A stretch of DNA of 64,000 nt, taken from the NCBI GenBank assembly GCA_021018995.1, contig CM037596.1, positions 89,783,184-89,847,183 on the forward strand, given 5' to 3'. Positions 10,926 through 22,422 of this stretch are shown one piece after another. A program made the position numbers and the translations under genes. This DNA is from Chloranthus sessilifolius (lineage: Eukaryota; Streptophyta; Magnoliopsida; Chloranthales; Chloranthaceae). Within the stretch, counting starts at the first letter, position 1. Every line of letters begins with the position of its first letter. The notes below the pieces were generated by a model. It saw only the letters and a list, made by a program, of their open reading frames with translations. It made no database searches and was not told where the DNA came from.

Positions 10926-11314
10926 CTTAACACCAAGACAAGAGGGATATAAGGGTTTAATAACCCTATTTCTCTTTTGTTTGAACCATTCAAGAGAGAG
11001 TTAAGAGGAGAGAGAGAGAAGTAAAGAGGAGTTATTGAGGAGGGGTGAATGCAAATCAAAGGGGTAGATAAGAGCATTCATTGACAGATTCAAAGCGTTT
11101 GGGATCGTGAAACGAGTGATGGAACCCTAGCCATCAAAACCCAACAAAATCTATCCCTTGATGGGATTCTTAAGGTAAGTTTTAAATTGAAGTTAATGCA
11201 TAGATGTAGGATGATTAAATTCTGTCAAATATGCTTAGAAGAGTAGATTGAAGGCTTAGAAAAGGAAAGGATAGAGATTTGGAAGAACAGCCCGAAAGGG
11301 GGCTGAATCTGGCC

Positions 11315-11826
11315 AAATCGATTAATCAAAATGGGAGTTCGATTAATCAATTTTGGCCCAGAAGTTGAAAAGTCACGGAAGCCCGATTTCGATTAATCGA
11401 AATGAATTTCGATTAATCGAAATGAATTTCGATTAATCGAAATGAATTTTGATTAATCGAATTGGGATTTTGATTAGTCGATTTGGAAATCGACTAATCG
11501 ACTGGGAAGCTCCAGCCACTTGAGAAATAAAACCTGGGGAAATCGACTAATCGAATTGGGATTTCGATTAATCGATTTCAGATTTCGATTAATCGATTTG
11601 GGATCGATTAATCAATTTTGAGATCTCGATTGCTCGATTTAAGAATCGACTACTTTATGTTGGAGACCTCGATTAATCGATTTGGGATCGATTAATCGAA
11701 TTTGAATATCGATTAATCGATTTTGAGAATCGATTAATCGATTTTAGTTTCGATTAATCGATTTTGGGAATCGATTAATCGAATTGTATTTTGATTAATC
11801 GATTTTGGGAATCGATTAATCGACTT
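11315..11826 (+). repeat. TCGATTAATCGA palindromic minisatellite, LTR A 5' copy
   Basis: Roughly twenty diverged units of about 18-26 bp sit around the self-complementary core ATCGATTAATCGAT, spaced by TTTGGGA or AATTTC-type sequence. The same repeat is found in the 3' LTR (35784-36180) and inside A, upstream of the extra ORF (32505-33135). It lies downstream of the TATA-type site, so it is probably transcribed. Confidence 0.9.
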
Positions 11827-12174
11827 TGACAGTTTTGCTTAAACCTTATAGTGAACTTTGAGATTCAGGGAGGGTCTTAGACCTTCTTTGTTATATCTTT
11901 AGTGATGAGTTACATGTGTTATGTTGTACCATAGGTGGTACATATGATCATGAGCACAAGGAGCCGCGTGGGACCTTGATGCTAGAAGTTTCAAAGACTT
12001 GAGGTAGGGAAAACCTTGAACATGTACTTTAATTTCAAGAGCATGTATGTAGTGATATAATTATCAAATTGAAGTTATTTTAAATTGTGAAAATGGGTGT
12101 GTGACACCAAAAATGTGATAAAGGCATCTGTGTGATGTAAGTAACTAAGAACAAGAAATCTAATGAGATTGAGA

Positions 12175-12545
12175 CATCCCCAGGGGATGAGGAAGTAATA
12201 AAGGCATCAGGTGTGATGCGGGTATGTATATATCCCAGGGATGTATACATAGGATTGAATAATTACTGTTGAGGCCTAACTGATATAAGATAGCACACTT
12301 ACACAGTGAACAACTATATGTAATGCACATGATATTTTTGTTATTTGAGGTTTAGAGGATACCCCACCGACGTGGCGGGATACCCACGACTGACGCGGCA
12401 GGATATCCATGACCGGTACGGCGGCGAATCCGTACACTAGCACGGAGATTTATCCGTGACCGTAAGTACATCCCAGGGATGTTTTGTGATATTTAACCCC
12501 GCCGCCTAGTGAGAAAGGGGCTTGGGTCGTATTCCCAGGGAATAC
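12175..12545 (+). repeat. Four CCC-A-GGG hairpins in LTR A
   Basis: Inverted repeats with a shared core CCC-a-GGG but different arms: CATCCCC-a-GGGGATG (12175-12189), ATGTATATATCCC-a-GGG-ATGTATACAT (12224-12250), ACATCCC-a-GGGATGT (12468-12482) and GTATTCCC-a-GGGAATAC (12529-12545). Each arm pairs with its own partner. The 3' LTR keeps three and has lost pairing in the first. Confidence 0.75.
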
Positions 12546-13284
12546 ATGCTGTCTAATTAGATGACGATGAAGGGTATCTCATCAGGGTTCAATGCTATAT
12601 TGCTCGGGGACTACTTAAGTTGAAGATTTAAGTTTTGCTTTAGGCTTGTTCAGTGTCATTCATGATTAAATCAACAGTAATGTAATACATGCAACTTACT
12701 AGTAAATTGAGTGTAAATCATCTGCTTTTAATTGGTTTTCTAGCAAATGCATAGATTCATCATGCTTTGAATATCATAGAATATATGTGAGTTTTGATTT
12801 ATATGTTCATTGTGTTATTTCTTATTGAGCTAGGATGTATCTCACCCTTTAGACTATACGTCATAGGTCCACTGATAGCAGCAGCGGAGGCTTCGGGGGA
12901 CGTGGATCCGGGTGATTCAGATTATGTACCTAGAGACGAGTTGGAGCCTCTTCCCAAAGATTAGTGCAGCTTGGTATGTCAAGCCTTTATTTTTAAAATA
13001 ATGTAATTAAACTAGATTATTCTTTTGGTGAACCATCTGGGGTGATCTGATTATCACCGATGGTTCGGGTCGGTTCTCTATTCATACAGTGGCATGAAAG
13101 TATAACTGTCTTTTGCATATGCCAGTTGGGCATATTAACTTTTTTCCGCTTTAATGAAATTAATTGCTTTATTTGTTAAATTGTGGTTGTTATATCAATG
13201 TTCCGTGCTAAGTTTTGGGGCACGGTCTGGAGGATCGTGCTAATGGCACGGGTTTCGGGGTGCCAAAATCCGAGCCGTCATAGT

Positions 13285-13296
13285 TGGTATCAGAGC
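13285..13296 (+). other. Primer-binding site of element A (initiator tRNA-Met)
   Basis: TGGTATCAGAGC lies 2 bp after the 5' LTR end. It is the usual plant primer site complementary to the 3' end of tRNA-iMet, which starts minus-strand synthesis. Confidence 0.92.
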
Positions 13297-13382
13297 ATTT
13301 TCTTTTAGAAACTTTGACAATCATTCTTTTGTCAGAGCATAGGGACTTATGCTAATGAAAACTTTGTTTTCATGTGCAGACC

Positions 13383-14757
13383 ATGATGTTACCTAGAGGA
13401 AGGGGCCGACCCAGGGGCAGCCATAATAGAAGTTTACATAGTGGAGATGGGTACATCTCTCCTACAAATAGAGTACCTATAGGAGATGGAGGGGCTTCTG
13501 GCAGTGGTGGCCAAGAAAGCCAAGACCAGGAAGAGAACCGTGATCAAGATCATCAGGATCAAGATCAAAGAGAGCAAGAAAGAGTTAGAGAAAGAAATGA
13601 AGATAGAGAGGAGCGTCAGAGGATGATGCACACCATGGAGACCATGGCAGCTGCTATGGCTCAACAGGCAGCATCTCTGGCAGCTCATACGGCAAATGAG
13701 CAGCATCAGCCACCGACACCTCCAGTAGCTCTGACACGCCAGCGTCTTCTGCTTTTACTGAGTTTAGGAGGATGAGACCTTGTAGTTTTTCTGGACAGGG
13801 AGAGCCCATAGTGGCAGAGCACTGGCTGAGTGAGATGGAGAAAGTTTTTAGTGTACTAACGTGCACGGAGGACGAGAGCGCCCGTTGGGCAGCCTATATG
13901 TTGGACGGGGAGGCTGGGCCGTGGTGGAAGTCCGTTTCTAGGACTAGGGCTCAGGAGACTCCGGATATGCCATGGACTTGGGACGAATTCATTGAGGAAT
14001 TCAATAAATAGTACTTCCCTGAGGTAGTAAGGAACCAAATGGAAATCCAATTTCAACAGCTTACTCAGGGGAAGATGACAGTGAGAGATTATGGAGTGGA
14101 GTTCATGTGACTTGCTCGCTTTGCGCCTGACTACGTCATCACGGAGATGATGAGAGCAAAATGGTTTCAGCAAGGGTTGAGATTAGACGTGAGGGGAGGA
14201 GTAGCACCATTCCAGCTGAGGACCTTTGGAGAGGTCATGATTAAGGCCTTGGTGGTAGAAGAAGAAAATAACAACAAATACCACCAGAGGGAGCAACAGG
14301 GAAGGTGGAACACTGATCAGAGCAGAATGGGAAACTATGAACCGGTGAACAAAAAGCTGAGATTCATACCAAATAATCAGAAACCACCGTTTCAAGGAGG
14401 CTATGGAAGATCGACGCAACAAAATAAGTAGCAGAGATTTCCATTGCAGACCGATCTCCTATGATTACTATAGGAGCTCTGATCACGGGGGCTTCTCGAG
14501 CAGCTTCTTCCAGCCACGTGAGACTTGTGCCAAGTATGGCAAGCCTCACAAGACAGCGGACTGTAGGGTAAGCACTCGGGGTTGCTTTCGATGTGGTAAG
14601 GTGGGCCACTTGATCAGGGAATGCCCCGAGGTAAATAAATAGAAGACGGCTTCAGCACCTATTCCACGACCTATACAAGCGAGGAAGCCGATCGTCCAAG
14701 GGAGAGCCTACGTAGTCACAACTCAAGAGGCTCAGAATACAAATGATGTCATTCAAG
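13383..14757 (+). pseudogene. gag: Element A gag (nucleocapsid polyprotein), broken
   Basis: The start is taken at the ATG at 13383 (MMLPRGRGRPRG). A Gln/Glu/Arg-rich N-terminal coil is followed by the capsid region (EHWLSEMEKVF, RWAAYMLDGEAGPWW, WDEFIEEFN, YFPEVVRNQ) and zinc knuckles near 14520-14630: CFRCGKVGHLIREC is intact, the preceding CAKYGKPHKTADC has lost one Cys. Gag coats the RNA in the virus-like particle. Frameshifts lie near 13770 and 14400, with stops at 14009, 14108, 14429 and 14640. The final stretch (14643-14757) is open and leads, through a spliceable intron, into protease. Confidence 0.85.
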
Positions 14758-14908
14758 GTGAGCTTTCTTTTAAATAAAAAATTTCAATTCTTAAAATTTT
14801 TAGATAGAAAAGGTGCATCTATATTTAGAAAACATAAGAAAAAGCTTGCATGTGATAAATTCCAGTATAATAATAATAAACAAGATATATATGTGTATGT
14901 ATAATTAG
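14758..14908 (+). other. Candidate in-frame intron between gag and protease of element A
   Basis: 151 bp, strongly AT-rich, starting CAAG/GTGAGC and ending ATTAG/GTGG, so canonical GT-AG. The upstream exon ends one base into a codon and the downstream exon supplies two, so removal joins QG to GLHIYKKG in one open frame leading directly to the protease active site. Base composition differs sharply from the flanking coding DNA. It could instead be a small insertion, but the splice signals and exact phase favour an intron. Confidence 0.65.
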
Positions 14909-15459
14909 GTGGATTACACATCTATAAGAAGGGAAGCGATGTGTCATATGAAGCTCAATTGTTGATAGACCCAGGGTCTACCCACTCATTTGTTACACCT
15001 CGTTTCACAAAAAAGATGAAAGTCGACCCAGAGGAGTTAGACTTCGTTTTAACCGTGACGGTTCCTACTGGGAATGCGGTTGATATCGAGAAGAGCTGCA
15101 ACTTCGTGATCGTGAGGGTCATGGATGGAGGCAATTTTGAGCTACCCGCGAATCTAATTCTGTTAGACATGCAAGGATTCGACGTGATCCTTGGCATGGA
15201 TTGGCTATCGACTCACTGTGCGACAGTAGATTGTAAGAACAAAGTCGTCACTTTTAGACCAAATACGAGGAGATCGTTTAGATTTCGAGGAGAGAGGTCG
15301 ACACACCTACCACTTATTTCGGCAGTCAGGGCCGAGCGATTGATCAGAAAAGGGTGTAGTGGATACTTAGTATTTTTGAAGGAGCAAAAAGAGGAGAAGA
15401 ATGTGATCTCTGAAATCATAGTTGTGCGAGACTTCGTCGATGTATTTTTGGAGGAGTAA
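14909..15459 (+). CDS. Element A protease and linker
   Basis: An aspartic protease that cleaves Gag-Pol. The active-site loop is LLIDPGSTHSFV, with DPGS in place of the common D(S/T)G, a frequent variant in plant chromoviruses. It continues with VDIEKSCNFVIVRVM, LILLDMQGFDVILGMDWL (the conserved ILGMDWL flap-side motif), then VVTFRPNTRRS and a linker ending DFVDVFLEE with a TAA stop before the RT (SGLPPE). This stretch itself has no internal stop. Confidence 0.85.
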
Positions 15460-16377
15460 TCCGGATTACCTCCAGAAAGAGAAATAGAATTCACCATCGA
15501 CTTAGCACTAGGAATGGAGCCTGTTTCTAAAGCACCATACAGAATGGCTCCTGCTGAGTTGAAGGAGTTGAAAGAACAGCTACAAGAGTTAATGGATAAG
15601 GGGTTTGTTAGACCGAGCGTGTCTCCATGGGGAGCACCGGTCTTGTTTGTAAAGAAGAAGGATGGGTCAATGCATCTGTGCATTGACTATAGACAGTTGA
15701 ACAAACTCACTATTAAAAATAGATACCCTTTGCCTAGGATAGATGACTTATTTGATCAAATGCAAGGAGCGAAGTACTTCTCCAAGATCGATCTGAGATC
15801 TGGATACCATCAATTGAGAGTCAAGGCAGAGGATATTCAGAAGACTGCATTCAGGACTCGATACGGACACTATGAGTTCCTAGTGATGCCGTTTGGGTTG
15901 ACAAATGCCCCGGCGTCATTCATGGATCTGATGAATAGGGTGTTTAAACCACACGTAGATACTTGTGTCGTAGTGTTTGTTGACAACATCCTGATCTATT
16001 CAAAATGAGAAGGAGAGCATGAGAAACACTTGAGAGTAGCTCTACAGACTCTACGTGAACACCAGTTATATGCCAAGCTTAGCAAATGTGAGTTTTGGTT
16101 AAAAGAATTAAGCTTTTTGGGACATGTCGTCTCAAAGCTTGGTGTCACTGTAGATCCAACAAAGATCAAAGCAGTAGTGAATTGGGAGCAACCAAAGATA
16201 GTGACCGACATCCACAGTTTCCTAGGATTAGTAGGTTACTACTGATGTTTCGTTGAGGGTTTTTCAAAAATATCAGGACCACTCACAAGACTTACACGGA
16301 AAGACGCAAGGTTTGAATGGAGTGAGGCATGCGAGAAGAGTTTTCAAGAACTCAAGAAGAGACTCACTTCAGCTCCA
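15460..16377 (+). pseudogene. Element A reverse transcriptase, broken
   Basis: RT blocks in order: [79 protein letters not shown], the catalytic box [19 protein letters not shown]. The catalytic pair reads FVDN, not FVDD. Loss of the second Asp should abolish polymerisation. Stops follow at 16006 (after IYSK) and 16243 (after GLVGYY), beside the TAA just upstream of the region. Confidence 0.9.
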
Positions 16378-16887
16378 GTGTTAGCTATACCTTCAGGCAG
16401 TGGAGGGTTTGCAGTGTATAGCAATGCTTCGTATACTGGTTTAGGTTGTGTACTTAATCAGCACAAACAGGTGATAGCGTATGGGTCAAGACAGTTGAAA
16501 GAGCATGAGAAGAATTATCCGACACACGACCTGAAATTAGCAGCGGTCATTTTCACACTCAAGATTTGGAGACATTACTTGTACGGTGAGACGTTTGAGA
16601 TTTTCACCAATCACAAGAGCCTCAGAAATCTGTTTACACAGAAGGAACTAAATATGAGGCAGCGCAGATGGATGGAGTTTCTCAAGGACTATGACTGTTC
16701 CATACAGTACCATCCAGGTAAGGCTAATGTAGTAGCTGACGCCTTGAGTCGAAAGAGTTTAGCTCAATTGGCTAGTTTAATTTTGGGTATGCACAGATGG
16801 AAACTGTTTGAAGATTTGGCCCTATACGATGCAAACATTGAGTCTCAAGCTACAGGAGCCTTCTTGGCTAATATCTCAGTGAGACCG
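16378..16887 (+). pseudogene. Element A RNase H and start of integrase
   Basis: RNase H blocks: [62 protein letters not shown]. The first and third catalytic Asp appear as Asn (YSNAS for YSDAS; FTNHK for FTDHK), so it is probably inactive. Element B interrupts the following linker at 16892. The reading frame resumes at 30866. Confidence 0.88.
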
Positions 16888-16892
16888 ATGAT

Positions 16893-19357
16893 TGTTGCGA
16901 TCTCTAATGTGCTGACTTTATTTCTTCATGGTAAAAGCAATTTAAAATCAAAGTAAAATAGGGGATGGAATTAGCACAACTGATAAATCCTAGACCTGGA
17001 AGATACAAGGTCCATTTGTAGCAAGTTTTGATAAGTAAGAGTTTGTCTTACAGGGAAAGGTGATCTACAACTCCAAGGGAGCCATCTCTAGTAGTCCCTC
17101 CAGATCTGACTACAGATCTGGCAGTCCTAAAAGGGGGGGAGTTTAGGGTCACTTCTTCTAAGTATCCTAAGGTAGCCTAATGAACTAACTACAGAAAAGG
17201 GTTGAGAAGATGGATGGAGTGAGGGAAAATAAATATAAAAAGGGTGAGAAATATGCTATTGGGTTCAGATCTGCTAGAATTTATTACTCAGATCCAGATC
17301 TACTGGTATAGAAATCCTGTCTAATGGCTACATTATCACTAAAGAGGAGAAAGAATTCAACTCATCCCTGTGCCATGATCCAATCCCTTAAGGTTATAAC
17401 TTGTCCACTTAAATGGTCACAGACTATCCCATAGGGGAACCACAATCCAGAGATGGGTGGTCAAAACAAGTTAAACATTATACGCACTACTTCATCTAGG
17501 CTACAAGCTCAGGAATCCATAGGGAACCTCAACCTCTAAAGCTCTATGTGTGGGACTAAGGCTGTAAAGGACCATGATAGCCCATACACATAGAACCAGC
17601 AAGAGATTGAGTACCACCTTAGATCTAGCTATCCATTGCTTGAGTGGGACTACAATGGTCCAGTCACAAGCCTACAATCTCCATACCCAGATCAGATCTA
17701 ACATCTGATGGCGGGTCTATACGAATATAGGGGAGTCTACCTCTGTACAATCTCCTACCAGGCTACAAACTCAGGCTCGGAGAAGAAGGATTCATTTTAG
17801 ATCGACGGATTGGATTCACCGTAAGGCTATAACCTATCCACTTAAATGGTCACAGACTATCCCAGAGGCTATCCTCCTCACGGAGCCCAAAACAAAACAA
17901 GAATATTGCTGCCACCACCATGGTCACAAGGCTACCAGCTCAGGCTTCCATGGGGATTTCAGATCTAGTGGGTCCTGTGGTGGGGCTAAGGTTGTATAGG
18001 ACCATGATAGCCCAGACACACAGGTCACTTGGATCTGAATGGGACCTTAGAATCAGTCCTCCATTGCTTTGAATCACAGCCAAAGCAATGGCGGATCACA
18101 AGGCAGCAGCCTTGCACAGAGCAACTCACAAACACATGAATCCCATAAAAGTGCAACACCCAATCACAAATTCCATTAATCTAAACTTAATAAACATACA
18201 AAGGCATGGCCAACAAACGCTGGGCCATGGAGAGAAGAAAAAGGAAAAGGAAAACTACTTACAGCTACAGAAAAACAAGACTACAATGCTAAAAACAAAA
18301 CATAGTAGAAACTGAACTCTTCCGGCCTCTCTAAACCTAAACCAGGCTTAAGTTTGTATAGCAGTGGGTGTGGCGGCGCATTAGGATTAGGAAACCCTAA
18401 TTTTAGCGATGTCGCGTGGCCTATTAATGATCCTTGGATGCCTCAAGGTGCGTGCACAGAGATTTGAGCGTGGGAGTGTGTGCCCTAATCCTTAGAAATT
18501 CCCAGAATGTCCTCTACAGAATGATGGAAGTTGGAGTTCAGAGCTTCGCCAGGTTGCAGTCGATTCCCAGACTTGTCGCGTGGTAGCTCTGTTCTTTGCA
18601 TGGTTGAATTTAATCATTAGAACTTCAGACGTCGTGGGGTTGCAGCTTCTTAATGCTTTGAGCAGTCACGAGGTAGATAGTTAAGCTCTCGCTGGATTGG
18701 GCTTCGCGCGGTTGGATTGTTACTTGTGAATAGAGCGAGAACTGCGCGAGCATTCCATTTCACTTCGCGAGGCTAACTCTGGCTTTACGAGGCTGCTTTC
18801 TTCCTGAACCACACGACAGCTTCTTTCACGAGGATCCTCACGATAGCTTTAAGGCTTTTTTGAATTACGCGATAGGTTCTCTTGACGTTTGCATCCCGCG
18901 ACCACTGCGCGACAGCTGCGCGAGGCAGGATTCTGAAGCTCTCTCTCCTCAACTATTTTGAGCGAACTGTGCGAGGTTGGTTTCAGGTCTTCTTGAACTG
19001 CGTGACCATTTACTCCTGAACTTCGCGAGAGCTGCGCGAGGGTGTGCTTCTAAAGCTCTTCTGTTACTCAACTGCGTGAGCACTTGTTGTAAAGTCTTGG
19101 GAAGCTCGCGAGGACTGTGCGAAGCATAGTTTTCTGAATCCTTTGAAGCTTTGTTGAAGCTGCGCGAGGTTGGATTCAGTGTGTATCCTTCTGAGAGATT
19201 TCTGGTGCCAATATGGGCTCCTTAACATGATTTCTGGCCTTATTGCATTGCTATTTATTATCTACAGAAAATACTTAACAAACCTTTATTAGATGGCTAA
19301 GGGTCTAATCAAAGGCTAAGTTAAGGGGTGAAAAGTGGTACTTTTCAGGTCTTAACA
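16893..19357 (-). repeat. 3' LTR of element B
   Basis: About 2.47 kb, left copy on the plus strand and 3' copy in the element's own orientation. The part nearest the U3 start (18560-19180) is packed with GCGCGAG and variants (ctgcgcgag, cttcgcgag, tgcgtgag). Plus-strand frames here with counterparts in the other LTR (e.g. 18088-18315 and 29572-29787) are open simply because the LTRs were identical at insertion. Confidence 0.92.
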
Positions 19358-19369
19358 CACCCCCAAACC
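19358..19369 (-). other. Polypurine tract of element B
   Basis: The minus strand reads ggtttgggggtg directly before TGTTAAGACC of the 3' LTR. Confidence 0.8.
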
Positions 19370-21568
19370 TAATCTTTGCTAGTCCCTTAGCAAAGCTACA
19401 TTAAAATAACTACAGAATTTAAATGCCACTTTCGTAGGGAGCACGGATACATTTAGCATATGTACCAAGCCTTTTAAACCCCTAGGTGATCCCTAGTGGA
19501 GGAGTGAAGTCTCCTGAGGGTTTTCAGTGAAGACACCCATAAACTTCTCAATGAGACAGTTTACAAAAGTGCATTATTATAAAGTGAGCAGTCAAGAAAC
19601 AGAGTTAGTTCACCCTTGAATCATTAAAAATATAAGAAATTCAAACACATTGGCTGCACAGAAATTTAAACAGTATAAGCTTCTTATGAAAGCACAGCAT
19701 TTCCAATCAGTTTACACCAAAGAACAATTTACATGTGTGTTAGCACTGAGCTCATCACTGGATCAAATATTAGGTTGTAGATCATACTTAATGCATTCAA
19801 GATTAGACCCAAAACTCTCCAGGGCATACTCTCATAAAGAACTGTTGAGGGTTTCATTTTCTCTCAAGCTCAAGAGCAGTTACATCCCCCAAATGGGTCT
19901 GTAAGCATGAGCATAGGCATAGCTCTGAAGTTCTGGCATCATTGACAAATCCTCACCATAGATTGGATAACTCTTTATCTCCACATGATAGCTCACTCAA
20001 CTTTGGATCACAAGGGCTTTAGCTGGGCTGTAATGTGGCTTATGGAGTGAGGTTTAAAAAGAATGGAAGGTTGAAAAGGGGTTCAAAATTGAGAAATCAG
20101 TAGGTGAAGGAGGTGGTTCATGACTTCACCTTCTTTAATTCAAAATCTTTCATCTTCTTTGAGGTTTTTAGATTTGAAGTAATCAGTTTCTCTTCTTGAT
20201 TTTGATTTTTCCAATGAAAGTTCCCTCTTGACTCCTCTCTTACTCCTCTTCATTATTGTTTTTGTTTCTTTTTTATGCATTTTTCTTCTTTTTATTTTGT
20301 TTTTGCTTTTCTGAAATGCCACCATTTTCTCAATTACCATATTGTCAAAATTTGAGGTACTTCTTCTTTCTTCACCTAATGTTGACCATAGCTAGTCCAT
20401 CTTCAACTCTTGCTCCTTTACCTTCTGAATTCTCAGAGTGAGGGTAAGGTTAAATTAGATACATAGGTTCAGGTGCAAGTACTCAGATATATTTTTGAAG
20501 AAATTTGGATTTAAAGCTCAAAGGGGGTATGGACAAGGGCAGTTGCTTTAAGGTTTGTCTATTTAGGCTCAAACTGTCCAAGAGAAGGCCTTGATCCTTT
20601 CCTAAGTCTCATGAGTGCTGTCATTTTTCTTCTTTTTATTTTGTTTTTGCTTTTCTGAAATGCCACCATTTTCTCAGTTACCATATTGTCAAAATTTGAG
20701 GTACTTCTTTCTTCACCTAATGTTGACCATAGCTAGTCCATCTTCAACTCTTGTTCCTTTACCTTCTAAATTCTCAGAGTGAGGGTAAGGTTAAATCAGA
20801 TACATAGGTTCAGGTGCAAGTACTCAGGTGTATTTTTGAAGAAATTTGGATTTAAAGCTCAAAGGGGGTATGGACAAGGGCAGTTGCTTTAAGGTTTGTC
20901 TGTTTAGGCTCAAACTGTCCAAGAGAAGGCCTTTATCCTTTCCTAAGGCTCATGAGTGCTGTCAGTTATTTCAACTTGGAGTTGCCTAACTTCTAGTAGG
21001 CACAGTGACTCAGCCAGTCCTTAGAGCTAGAAGAAATTGCCTTAGTTACTCCTCAAAGAAGAAAATTTTGTATAGGCCCAAATCTCACTGGTTATGGTCT
21101 TCCTTTGAATTCTTAAGTATGTCCTTACCTTTTTCTCTCTCTAGTGATTCACTAAGTGCTGATACAAGTGAGTTTCCTTGGTGATCTCATCATAGAAATG
21201 TGAAATTTTAAAAGTTTATACTGTCTAAAGTTTGGAAAAAAATTTAAATTTTATTATTGTTCTGATTCTTCAGTGAACATGGTTCCATTTCCATCTTACT
21301 CACAAGGTTCTGCTGCACTTAGGTTAACTATTCCATTGGCAGGATCTGCCTGCCACATCACCCCCAAACCTATGAGGAGCAGCATCCTCACTGGTTCAAA
21401 GGTGGGTATGCAGCAAATTTATTATCAGAGAAAAGAAAACAGCAAGAATGAAAACAAACAAAAACAGAGAACTTCATAAAATAACAGGAAAAGAAAATTT
21501 CATTAAGACTAAAAAAAAGAAAAGGAAAATTACAAAAAGAAAATTGTTAAGAAGAGAGGGGAGAGGGA
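19370..21568 (-). other. Element B 3' non-coding region
   Basis: About 2.2 kb between the short extra ORF and the 3' LTR. This is where some Athila elements carry an env-like gene. I see no membrane-protein frame here, only low-complexity Lys/Arg-rich frames such as 20140-20340 on the minus strand. It contains a 344-bp tandem duplication. Confidence 0.55.
20278..20962. repeat. 344-bp tandem duplication in element B
   Basis: Copies 20278-20621 and 20622-20962 are almost identical along their length (cttctttttattttgttttt ... gagtgctgtca), differing by a few substitutions and a 3-bp indel in the cttcttctttctt run. Confidence 0.93.
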
Positions 21569-21816
21569 TCAGGGATGTGGGGGTTGAGAAGGTGGTGGAG
21601 GGGGTTGAGTGGAGGGGGCAGGGGATGGGGATGGTTCTATCTTTTGCTTTTTCTTCTTCGGCTGGTGCATGTCCTTCTCCTCCTTCTCCAGGATCTGCAG
21701 AACCTCCTCGTATTCATCCCAGAGGGGTTGTAGGGGGTCCGACTCTTTTGGTGGGGGCGGTTCCAACCACATCGGGTAAAACTTGTTAGGCAGAGCATCA
21801 GGCTTGTCATCTGCCA
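21569..21816 (-). CDS. Short extra ORF of element B
   Basis: About 82 residues, starting at the ATG at 21816 (MADDKPDALPNKFYPMW). It continues WLEPPPPKESDPLQPLWDEY, an acidic helix (EEVLQILEKEEKDMHQP), a basic cluster KKKKQKIE that could be a nuclear localisation signal, then a Pro-rich tail. It lies in the sense direction downstream of integrase and I recognise no family. Upstream on the minus strand are a TTTAAATA box, a pyrimidine-rich leader and GCGCGAG motifs. It may be a complete small protein or the truncated start of a larger one. Confidence 0.5.
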
Positions 21817-22422
21817 TTGTTAGGACTAGGGAAGGACCGCTAGGGTGAGAGGAGAAAGGATGAGATGAATATGAAAGGGACACCCTGTGTATTTAAAGAC
21901 GAGGATGGTGGAAGATGAATCTGTGTAATAACATCCAAGTTGCTGCAATTAATTGAGAGTGAGTTGGGAAGTGGAAAGTTACAGCAATCAGCGTGAGAAA
22001 TGACAAATGCATGTAACTCGCGCAGCTGGTCAAGGGGATCGCGGGATAGGAACGAAATCTCGCGATGATAGATGTTACAACATGCAGTGCGCGAGAGGCT
22101 CTGCATGATTTGTTGAAACTTGCGACGGTGTAATAAATACTCTATGTGAATTGTGCGAGAGCTTCCCAAATCTCAATTTGGAATGCGCGAGGGCTTAGTA
22201 CCCAACAGGGAGCAATTCATGCAGTGCAGCATACTCATCAAAAATATTCAAACAGTATACATTCAATTCAAATGTAGCAAATCGCAGAAGAAGAAGTAAT
22301 CATACCAACCCACATAAACTCTATCAAACTCAACAGATTCAGACCCCATCGAGACACTACAATTTCCTAAAAACTATTGAAGAAATGATAGAAGTATAGT
22401 ACAACATGGACACAACTGTGGG
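21817..22422 (-). promoter_or_regulatory. Promoter-like spacer upstream of the B extra ORF
   Basis: It lies between the integrase stop and the short ORF. It has at least five GCGCGAG-type motifs between 22015 and 22195 (tcgcgcagc, tctcgcgatg, gtgcgcgagag, tgtgcgagag, atgcgcgaggg), the motif that fills the B LTR. A ctttaaatacac box lies at about 21890 and a CT-rich leader at 21840-21880. Confidence 0.4.

Larger units (their letters stand above)
10739..13282 (+). repeat. 5' LTR of element A
   Basis: About 2.54 kb, TGTAATAACC to CCGTCATA, followed 2 bp later by the primer-binding site. Parts in order: a perfect 12-bp-arm palindrome, a TATA-type site 'gggatataagggttta' near 10949, a purine-rich stretch, the TCGATTAATCGA array, CCC-A-GGG hairpins, a GC-rich degenerate tandem of about 24 nt (12360-12460, 'ggatatcc'-type), and a U5-like end. 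The 3' LTR has the same order with scattered substitutions and a shorter array. Confidence 0.92.

Noticed and set aside
18088-18315. Open frame with a counterpart at 29572-29787
   Set aside because: Both are in the B LTRs; similarity reflects LTR identity at insertion. It is antisense to B and has no domain.
20140-20340. Lys/Arg-rich minus-strand frame
   Set aside because: Arises from an AT/CT-rich tract and is low-complexity only.
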